Part shown: positions 8,301 to 14,041 of the stretch, piece by piece
Layout: each line of letters opens with the position of its first letter
How positions within the stretch are numbered: position 1 is the first letter of the stretch
Assembly (NCBI GenBank): GCA_009782285.1
Contig: WRJK01000014.1
Span: forward strand, 1 to 42,682
Direction: 5' to 3'
DNA from: Clostridiales bacterium
GTDB taxonomy: Bacteria > Bacillota > Clostridia > Peptostreptococcales > Anaerovoracaceae
Length of the DNA: 42,682 bases
Made by a program: the position numbers and the translations under genes
The notes under the pieces: generated by a model
Seen by the model: the letters and a program-made list of their open reading frames with translations, nothing else
Told to the model about the DNA's origin: nothing
Databases searched by the model: none

Positions 8301-10792
8301 GCTGGGGCATGGACTATTATTCATATTTCAGCCAGAACCGGATAACCGTGGAGGCAGGCGAGCTTTTTGAGCTGACGCTGCTGGGCTTCGACCCCATGGG
8401 CCAGATGGCTGGGTTGCCGGGGACTCCGACTCCGCCGCTGAGCGTAGTGCCCATTCCAGACGCATTCATAATGCTTGTCAACCCGGACGGCACATTGGGC
8501 TTGCTTGACGAAACAGAAGACTACAGCAGTGGCACTCAAGGGATAGTTCAAATTTCCATCAGCGAGTCTGGGACGTATTTCATCTCTGCGGTCGGCATGA
8601 TTGAGAATGACTGGGAAATGGATGTATCCACTGGACTTCCCATCTGTGAAGTTACCGTAACGGAAGGCGGTCCGGTGGCACCGCCGGCTTCCTATGAAAC
8701 TGCCCTTGACGGCGCTCTTGGCTGGATACGGTCAAACGTAGCCGAACCGGCAGTAGACAGCGTTGGCGGCGAATGGGCGGTGCTCGCCCTTGCCCGCGCC
8801 GGCGTAAATGACGACGAATGGTACGGCAGATACCTTGCTGCCCTAGACATGTCGCTGGCAAGCGGAAGCGAAATAGCAAGCTGGACTGATTTTGAGCGAG
8901 TGACCCTCGCGCTGACCGCGCTGGGCATTGACGCTTCAAGCTACCGTGGGCACGACTTGACGGAGCCGTACAAAACATACAAACCAGCTGCGGAAAGGCC
9001 TGTAGGCAGCAGAGCAATCAATTCAGACATATTTGCGCTCATTGCTCTGGACAGCAAGCCGTACAACGGCGACGCCGGGCAGTTCTTGGGCGCGGTGCTG
9101 GCAGCGGAAAAAGCAGGCGGCGGCTGGGGGCTGTCTGCGACTGCGGGGATTGACATCACCGCTATGGCAATCCAGGCTATGGCGCCATTCTGCGATGGCG
9201 ACGAGGCTATTGCCGACGCCGTCTGCCGTGCACTGGAGTGGCTAAGCAGCCAAGAGGTGCCCGACGCGGAGGGCAATGCGCAGATCGTAGTTGCGCTGGC
9301 AGCCCTAGGGGTCGACGCAGCTGACTACGATGGCAAAGACTATGTTTCGTCGCTCCTCGCCTTTTATGACGCAGAATCAGGTGGATTTATAAGGAACGGG
9401 TCAGTCAACATGATGGCGACGGAGCAGGCTGCTTGCGCACTCGTTGCATATGACAGGTTTGTTAACGGGAAGAACAGCTTGTACGACATGAGCGACGCTG
9501 GCGGAGGGGCAATAGTCGTGCCAGTCAATAAAAGCGCACTGAACACGGCAATCTCCAGTGTGCCCGGAAGCAAGGGTAACTACACCGACTCGTCATGGAA
9601 CGCGATGCAAAGCGCACTAGCGGCAGCAAAAATAGCCAACGACAACCCTGATGCAACGCAAGCCCAAGTTGACAGCGCAACAGCTGCGCTTCTTGCAGCA
9701 ATCGCAGCACTCGCCACCGGCGGAACTGGACCGTCCCACCAAACGATGACTGTGACATTCTCCCTGTACGGAGCGCCACAGCACAGCGGCGCCCCGGTAT
9801 ACATATGGAAGACCAACTCAGCGAGCTTCCAAGGGTGGATAGTCAATGAAAAGTATACTTTTGAAGCTTCGCAGACAACTGTCTTCGAAGTGTTTGAACG
9901 AGCGCTAGGCGAATACGGTTTTTCAGCGTGCTACATGTCGAGGAATAACTATGTTGAAAGCATAAGCGGTCCAAACGGCCCGATCGGCGAATTTAGCAAT
10001 GGTGACAATTCCGGATGGATGTTCATGGTCAACGGAACTAATGCGAAAGTAGGCCTGAGTGATCAAACCGTAAAGAATGGCGACACAATCCTGTGGCACT
10101 ACACTGACGACTATACCCAAGAGGAAGGTGCTTCGGAGTGGAAACCGCCTGCAGGGCCTAGCGGCTCTGGTGGCGGCGGAGCAAGGGAAGAGCCGGGTGC
10201 CACGGCCATCGGCGAAAGCGAAACGCCGCTCAGCGGTTTGGTAAGCGCATTCGCCGACGTTAAGGAAAGCGACTGGTTCTACGGCGCAGTGGCATACGCA
10301 GTTGAAAAAGGCTTGATGAACGGCACGTCTGCCACGCTGTTCTCGCCAAACGCGAGCCTGACCCGTGCAATGCTGGTTACGATACTCTACAGAAACGAAG
10401 GCGAACCCGAGTTTACTGCAGAAAACCCGTTCAGCGATGTAGCGAACGGGCAGTGGTACACGGACGCAGTCATCTGGGCTTACGAGAACGGTATAGTTTC
10501 AGGGTACGGAAACGGGCTTTTTGGTGCAAGCGACAGCATCACTCGCGAACAGCTTGTTACTATGCTGCACAACTACGCAAATTGGAAGGAGCTTGATACG
10601 GCCAATTCGGAAGACTTGACGAAATATTCCGACTTTGGTGCAGTGTCCGCCTGGGCATCGGAGGCTATGGCGTGGGCCGTAGCGGAAGGCATCATTTCGG
10701 GCAGGACAGAAACGACGCTTGTGCCGAAGGGCACTGCAACGAGGGCAGAAGCGGCGACAATGCTGATGCGTTTTATCGAATTCTGGAGGTAA
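2351..10792 (+). CDS. Giant SLH-anchored surface protein with transcobalamin-like alpha and beta domains
   Basis: A 2813-aa exported protein. Rough layout: signal peptide 1-31; DUF4430-like domain 38-180; Ig/cadherin-like beta-rich region about 250-860; GLUG-type repeats 865-1185 (recurring GGIAG and CYNTG motifs); PEGA-like segments 1190-1420; second GLUG block 1430-1830; second DUF4430-like domain 1841-1990; beta-rich linker; alpha6/alpha6 toroid about 2115-2395 (VDSVGGEWAV, DITAMAIQAMAPF); FIVAR-like helical linker 2395-2460; third DUF4430 domain 2467-2595; three SLH domains 2632-2813. DUF4430 is the family of the transcobalamin/intrinsic factor beta domain, and the toroid resembles their alpha domain. 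The alpha-then-beta order matches those vitamin B12 carriers. The toroid lacks a DXDD cyclase motif, so an enzymatic prenyltransferase/cyclase role is unlikely. AAGGA lies 7 nt before the ATG. As first gene behind the cobalamin riboswitch, it probably binds corrinoids at the S-layer. Binding is inferred. Confidence 0.8.
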   Translation: MMRKRRTKEKWLSIVVALAMVLGLLPSTAFAVGTDDRNETINVIVDFEGYNLGQGYYIQPTMLTLPAGATAADAAYVLLLQKGYEFKGSTNFLTSVKFGWREVAVPAYIQEDELWQTVYGDELGEAAEEDWIGAYDYSLMAGWMYTVNHAMGDALNEQLLSDGDVVRCQFSLWGYGLDLGIESDWGTGTPYYAHADKTGLIRAMFAEGAGEAAKKAALDVVINPLSTPAQVASALASLQNGGAKRPATLASLSTETINQPLINGYPGGILWKAGAAPDMLGTRNFATATKDYRVFYLPEITATSLSCAPTIATSWLSVSVGGDTVFAGHGLSGFQVSLTQAQTLVQIDVCTAETYEENGGFVIEDTYTISIEHLPVTQAEIDDIKIKTLSLTGGELLTPFEPDAAGMSIYVKAEDGAAVTYTFTAAAGTTAFKHMTSSTAANTLTPIDGAYLHTETASAPFLPSILLGYQTAIATARNVTVGGLSIPVRYQYKFMYNVGGAIEGGPDAVVDYVCPASQYTNNPAYGMNPERLLYGGLVSLGNFGGYITVRYDTPIKNSPNNKYGVDFKVNGNSNGGQGFSEPGNVWVSKDGEEWYLLAGSDYFDDNTVRSYEATYVRNPDGTASYRDNQGSKIAINPPGMYKYPLPANYPLYDWKSGEENEIAFKGPLLIGSASDPYGSSMAAFPDWGYVDVRDGDGTRNAVNPYAAGSGAGSSYDISWAVDEQGKPVHLDEISYIRVSTASHIYAGAIGEKSTEVSLIVSAESGASPVGTTAAPTSINVNGESVPIAEGQFTYEAAFGDSAVSVSVEGTEGKTLYVNNARGAARTYESPPTSGIIRVIVQEGDKEPLIYYIYNKASQTEPEEPQLVDGFYQIESAKDLAWFTDKVNGGETNISAKLVADIELDPSEDWTPIGEASANSFTGTFDGNGKTISGMSITINNGSGSLSDSYKGLFGHVGAAGTVKNFTVAGSTVSNSNSSASNAAYLGLVAGTSAGTISFVTVDNSTVVGKQNIGGIAGQNTGTVIGCANLGAAVTQTTINDNGIGGIVGANSGTVSYCLSNASVASLHDSDIDGYFGGIAGNNTGSGTIESCYNTGRIVRGYRSGGIAGVNSGSISNSYNTGSVNENGNSSRGGGIAVTGGAAENCYYLDASIATSTSYGTPKTAGELKAMAKELGGAFDPDFTENPVNGGYPILKWQNPGTDYCVTLSAAPANADVVFRLKGGAAIAPDAATGGTYVFTGLAAGTYEYAVSEDDGDYVQETGEIFVGYADVSKTVTLERRLYEAVFSVTPEGAMVSITDNGFEQSKAAADGTASFKLPMGQYAYAVDKFGYIGQTGAFTVSKGTGAAPVTVNLAESVKYNLTFNVEPASAVVAVSHSTDGMQTPASGSTYSLYEGNAYNYTVKCKGYVTQSGTVTIGAGDDAIDISLLEGITVWDGVTTEEPTLAGGVYQIADGEELAWFRDKVNSEIVIGSSASNSKSSDLSAVLLSDIDLGGNEWMPIGTYGQVSYSVVCGYTGIFDGNGFTISGLSVTTGTGGTGLFGTAFAGAVVKGLTVVGEIKSGQYCGGIAAYASAATITDCTSYVDITVTKAGSGRSFAGGIAGYMGDPNYYYTRTLIEHCVNYGAIDGLGDTNSWVGGIAGSASYGIGIKNCGNEGSVTGCDRVGGIVGDGALPVSGCYNTGSVASPTVGSSAGGIAGFANKLNDSCYNTGNVNGAGKAGGIVGELHSGYGGMIANCYSIGPVSSSGTGATDTSGAIAGYKGDDGTTGTDPKGATVANSYYLEGSVAAGIGYNAHAGDMAAAKSEPELKSLDMAAALGSAFASGGDQNNGYPILAWQNQAVVEPSPESVKITVAVADNEGYRFVMLPTEITVSEGKAAEYGYANAAPGHLVGGLDHGVYPGQVTALDALISAHELKYGEGFSPSAYLSGTSTSANLTKMFGISPYITFTVNNRPLVGSMSDGYAINEYALQDGDAVVFVRGTEDSWGMDYYSYFSQNRITVEAGELFELTLLGFDPMGQMAGLPGTPTPPLSVVPIPDAFIMLVNPDGTLGLLDETEDYSSGTQGIVQISISESGTYFISAVGMIENDWEMDVSTGLPICEVTVTEGGPVAPPASYETALDGALGWIRSNVAEPAVDSVGGEWAVLALARAGVNDDEWYGRYLAALDMSLASGSEIASWTDFERVTLALTALGIDASSYRGHDLTEPYKTYKPAAERPVGSRAINSDIFALIALDSKPYNGDAGQFLGAVLAAEKAGGGWGLSATAGIDITAMAIQAMAPFCDGDEAIADAVCRALEWLSSQEVPDAEGNAQIVVALAALGVDAADYDGKDYVSSLLAFYDAESGGFIRNGSVNMMATEQAACALVAYDRFVNGKNSLYDMSDAGGGAIVVPVNKSALNTAISSVPGSKGNYTDSSWNAMQSALAAAKIANDNPDATQAQVDSATAALLAAIAALATGGTGPSHQTMTVTFSLYGAPQHSGAPVYIWKTNSASFQGWIVNEKYTFEASQTTVFEVFERALGEYGFSACYMSRNNYVESISGPNGPIGEFSNGDNSGWMFMVNGTNAKVGLSDQTVKNGDTILWHYTDDYTQEEGASEWKPPAGPSGSGGGGAREEPGATAIGESETPLSGLVSAFADVKESDWFYGAVAYAVEKGLMNGTSATLFSPNASLTRAMLVTILYRNEGEPEFTAENPFSDVANGQWYTDAVIWAYENGIVSGYGNGLFGASDSITREQLVTMLHNYANWKELDTANSEDLTKYSDFGAVSAWASEAMAWAVAEGIISGRTETTLVPKGTATRAEAATMLMRFIEFWR

Positions 10793-10795
10793 TAA

Positions 10796-12433
10796 ATGCG
10801 CAAGACATTAACGGTTTTAATCGCAGCTGCGTTGTTGGCGGCGTTTTCCGTACCGGCTTTTGCAGCAGACAAGGAGGCCATCGACAAAGCCATAGCGGAT
10901 ACGGCGGCGTACATGCTCAAAACAGTGAAAACTCCCGCAGTGGATTCCGTCGGCGGCGAATGGGCAGTCATCGGGCTTGCCAGAAGCGGGCATGGCGTGC
11001 CTGATTCATATTATGAGAATTATTGCATGGCAGTTGAAAAGCATGTCAGCGATCGAGGCGGCATCCTGCACGACAGAAAATACACGGAAAACAGCCGCGT
11101 GGTCCTCGCCCTGACGGCGGTGGGCTGCGATCCGCGCAACGTAGAGGGACACGACCTGACTGCACCGCTTGAGGACTTTGAAAAAACCACATGGCAGGGC
11201 ATCAACGGCCCGGTCTACGCACTCATCGCCCTTGACAGCAACAACTATTCGAACAGCAGGCGTGACGACTACATAGCTGAAATCCTGAGCAAGCAGCAGA
11301 ATGGCGGAGGCTGGAGCCTGGAGGGGGGAACACCTGACAGTGCAAAGGACCAGGCTGCGGACCCTGACGTCACAGGAATGGCGCTTCAGGCACTGGCGAA
11401 ATACCAAAACAGGCCGGAGGTCAAGGCGGCAACGGACAGAGCGCTTGAATGCCTGTCAAAACTGCAGGATGCAAAAGGCGGCTACTCCAGCTGGGGAAGC
11501 ACAAATGTTGAGAGCACCGTGCAGGTGCTTGTTGCGCTATGCGAACTTGGCATACCAGTGGACGATGAGCGGTTTGTGAAGAACGGCAAGACCGTTGTGG
11601 ACAACATTCTTAGCTACAAAAATGCAGACGGCAGTTTCGGCCATTCGGCAGGTGGCTCTGGCAGCGACCAGATGGCTACCGAGCAAGCGCTGTATGGCCT
11701 TGTGGCGGTGCAGAGAGCACTAGAGGGCAAAAACAGCCTGTTCAGGATGAGCGATGCTTTACTTCGCGGTGGTTTACCGCAAACGCCGGCTGAACCGGGC
11801 CTGCCCGGCAAAAATGCGGACGTTAAAGTTATGCCGGTGGTTTTGCAGGGCAAAACATTCAGCGACATTCAGGGCCACGAAAGTCAAAAGGCTATTGAAG
11901 AACTAGCAACGAGAGCGGTAATAAACGGCAAGAACGATGCGTCTTTTGACCCGGACGCCACCATGACCCGGGCCGAGTACGCAGCCATCGTCACGCGAGG
12001 CCTTGGGCTTGCCGCGAAGAAAGCCGGCGTTTTTGAAGACGTTGAAAGCAGCGCATGGTACGCCGGATATGTTGGCACGGCTTTCACTTACGGCATCGTG
12101 GCTGGCACGTCTGCCAAAACATTCAACCCGGAAGGGACCATCACAAGGCAGGAAGCGGCAGCGATGACCATGCGGGCTGCCAAATTGTGCGGCCTTGACA
12201 CCTCGCTTGATGCAGCAGCCGTGCGGGACGCACTGGCTCAGTTCTGGGACTATATGACTGTTTCAAGCTGGGCGCGGGAACCGCTCGCGTTCTGTTACCG
12301 TGAAAAAATCCTGCCTGACGATGGCATGGACATACAGCCGGCTGCGGCAGTAAAGCGGTGCGAAATCGCCCAGATGTTGTACAGTATGCTCGGCAAGGCA
12401 AGGCTCCTGCAGATGGAAGAACAAATGAAATGA
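10796..12433 (+). CDS. SLH-anchored alpha6/alpha6 toroid protein (intrinsic factor alpha-like)
   Basis: A 545-aa exported protein: signal peptide 1-24 (ending AFA), alpha6/alpha6 toroid about 25-330, then SLH domains about 350-540, two clear (TRAE and TRQE motifs) and a third degenerate one (KRCE). The toroid shares the AVDSVGGEWAV segment, a DVTGMALQALA repeat and an ATEQA-YGLVA-type repeat with the giant protein just upstream, so the two are paralogous in this part. It has no DUF4430 domain of its own; the next gene supplies one. GGAGG lies 6 nt before the ATG, and the start is 3 nt after the upstream stop, so translation is likely coupled. It belongs to the cobalamin riboswitch operon. Predicted role: the alpha half of a surface corrinoid-binding complex. 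Squalene cyclase-like annotation would describe the fold, not the activity. Confidence 0.8.
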   Translation: MRKTLTVLIAAALLAAFSVPAFAADKEAIDKAIADTAAYMLKTVKTPAVDSVGGEWAVIGLARSGHGVPDSYYENYCMAVEKHVSDRGGILHDRKYTENSRVVLALTAVGCDPRNVEGHDLTAPLEDFEKTTWQGINGPVYALIALDSNNYSNSRRDDYIAEILSKQQNGGGWSLEGGTPDSAKDQAADPDVTGMALQALAKYQNRPEVKAATDRALECLSKLQDAKGGYSSWGSTNVESTVQVLVALCELGIPVDDERFVKNGKTVVDNILSYKNADGSFGHSAGGSGSDQMATEQALYGLVAVQRALEGKNSLFRMSDALLRGGLPQTPAEPGLPGKNADVKVMPVVLQGKTFSDIQGHESQKAIEELATRAVINGKNDASFDPDATMTRAEYAAIVTRGLGLAAKKAGVFEDVESSAWYAGYVGTAFTYGIVAGTSAKTFNPEGTITRQEAAAMTMRAAKLCGLDTSLDAAAVRDALAQFWDYMTVSSWAREPLAFCYREKILPDDGMDIQPAAAVKRCEIAQMLYSMLGKARLLQMEEQMK

Positions 12434-13155
12434 AAAAGCATAAAATATTAATGGCGGCAATCGCCTTTGCGGTGCTCGCCGGCGCGTGGATTTACGGCGG
12501 CAATTACCCAGAGCAAGGCGATCAGCCTCAAGCGGCAGACACAGCTGCGCAAACAGCTGAACAAAAAGAAGTGCAGGGCAACGCGGAGTTTATCCGCGTT
12601 GCCGCTATGCAGGAGGGTGCTGAGCAGGAGGCACCGGAGCAGGAGGGGGCAGTTTTGCCCGCTCCCGATGAAACGGCTGAACCGCCCCTCGCCGAACTGC
12701 AGAGCGCGGACGTGGACGACGGCTCATTTACAGTATCGCTCACAGTGCGGTGCGACACGATACTAGGCAACATGAACATGCTAAACAAAGAAAAACACGA
12801 GCTTGTGCCAAGCGACGGCGTGATCTTGGAGGCAACAACTGTCACGGCTTACGAGGGCGAGAGCGTGTTCAACGTATTGCAAAGGACGATGAAGCAGGCC
12901 AAAATCCACATGGCATTCCGAAACACACCGGTTTACAATTCTGCATATATTGAGGCTATCAACAACCTCTACGAATTTGACGTAGGCGAACTGTCTGGCT
13001 GGCTGTACTGCGTCAACGAATGGTACCCGAGCTACGGCTGTTCGAACTGCCAGCTCAAACCCGGCGATGCGATCGAATGGAATTATACATGCGACCTCGG
13101 CAGGGACCTTGGGCAGTTTTGGGTAAACGGGTGGCAAGTTGATGAATATGAATAA
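12430..13155 (+). CDS. Membrane-anchored DUF4430 protein (transcobalamin beta-like)
   Basis: A 241-aa protein with an N-terminal hydrophobic segment (about residues 6-22) that acts as uncleaved anchor or signal peptide, a charged Glu/Ala/Pro-rich linker to about residue 95, then one DUF4430 domain (about 98-235) with the typical G-W-L-Y-C-V-N-E segment and a C-terminal LKPGDAIEWNYT. No lipobox is present. The ATG at 12430 overlaps the upstream stop codon (ATGA), with GGAAGA upstream; an earlier in-frame candidate lies inside the upstream gene and is unlikely. Placed between the SLH toroid protein and EcfT in the riboswitch operon, it is well placed to pass corrinoid from the wall to the transporter. 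It contains Cys pairs (CVNE, CSNC) in the domain. The transfer role is inferred. Confidence 0.75.
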   Translation: MKKHKILMAAIAFAVLAGAWIYGGNYPEQGDQPQAADTAAQTAEQKEVQGNAEFIRVAAMQEGAEQEAPEQEGAVLPAPDETAEPPLAELQSADVDDGSFTVSLTVRCDTILGNMNMLNKEKHELVPSDGVILEATTVTAYEGESVFNVLQRTMKQAKIHMAFRNTPVYNSAYIEAINNLYEFDVGELSGWLYCVNEWYPSYGCSNCQLKPGDAIEWNYTCDLGRDLGQFWVNGWQVDEYE

Positions 13156-14041
13156 AGATGCGTTTGCGGGGTTTCATCCCGTCGTTAACATGATGTATTT
13201 CACGGTTGTTGTCGTATTCTCGATGTTCTTTACGCATCCCGCCTGCCTTGGCGCCTCGCTCGTGTGCGCAGTGGCTTATTCAGTGTACCTGAACGGCAGG
13301 AAAGCTGTACGCTTTACGCTCGTGTTCATGCTTCCGATGCTGATGGCCACCGCAATGCTCAACCCCCTGTTCAACCACGAGGGGAGTACGATCTTGGCTT
13401 ACCTGCCGGACGGCAACCCGCTCACGCTTGAATCAATGCTTTACGGGGTTGCGGCGGCAACCATGCTCGTCACGGTGATTTCGTGGTTTTCCTGCCTCAA
13501 CGCGGTGATGACGACTGACAAGTTCGTGTACCTGTTCGGGCGGATTGCCCCGGCGCTGTCGCTGATGCTTGCGATGGCTCTGCGGTTCGTGCCGAGGTTC
13601 AAGGTGCAGCTCAAGGTTATCGCGGACGCGCAAAAATGCGTAGGCCGCAATGCTTCGGACGGGAACCTGCTGCAAAAAGCCAGGCATGGCATCCGTATGC
13701 TGTCGATCATGGTCACATGGGCGCTTGAAAACGCCATTGAAACCGCAGACAGCATGAAGTCGCGCGGCTACGGCTTGCCGGGGCGCACGGCTTTCTCGAT
13801 CTACCGTTTCGACAAACGTGACCGAACCGCGCTCGCTTTCATCCTCGCCTGCGCAACATACGTCGCCGCCGGCGCAGTCACTGGTGGGCTGTATTTCCGC
13901 TATTTCCCTACAATCAACGGTGTATGGGGTACGCCTTACGCCATCAGCATATTCATTTCGCACTTGGCGCTCGGTGCAGTGCCGGTAATCTTAAACTTTA
14001 GGGAGGACTTGGTTTGGAAATCTATCGCATTGAAGGCTTGA
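13142..14041 (+). CDS. ECF transporter transmembrane component EcfT (CbiQ family)
   Basis: A 299-aa polytopic membrane protein of the EcfT/CbiQ family, the scaffold that couples ECF ATPases to a substrate-binding S component. There are about five to six hydrophobic segments (for example residues 15-55, 62-80, 103-123, 225-250 and 265-290). A cytoplasmic helical region at about 150-215 contains MKSRGYG, matching the family's X-R-G coupling motif. The ATG at 13142 has GGGTGG at 7-nt spacing; a TTG one codon earlier is also in frame. The gene overlaps the upstream DUF4430 gene by 14 nt and the downstream ATPase fusion by 28 nt, so translation of the three is probably coupled. Riboswitch control points to cobalamin as substrate. 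Confidence 0.85.
   Translation: MNMNKDAFAGFHPVVNMMYFTVVVVFSMFFTHPACLGASLVCAVAYSVYLNGRKAVRFTLVFMLPMLMATAMLNPLFNHEGSTILAYLPDGNPLTLESMLYGVAAATMLVTVISWFSCLNAVMTTDKFVYLFGRIAPALSLMLAMALRFVPRFKVQLKVIADAQKCVGRNASDGNLLQKARHGIRMLSIMVTWALENAIETADSMKSRGYGLPGRTAFSIYRFDKRDRTALAFILACATYVAAGAVTGGLYFRYFPTINGVWGTPYAISIFISHLALGAVPVILNFREDLVWKSIALKA

Noticed and set aside
8695..9530. Terpene cyclase or prenyltransferase enzyme in the giant protein
   Set aside because: The alpha6/alpha6 repeats look like that fold, but no DXDD motif is seen, the protein is exported, and the riboswitch and DUF4430 context fits a binding domain.
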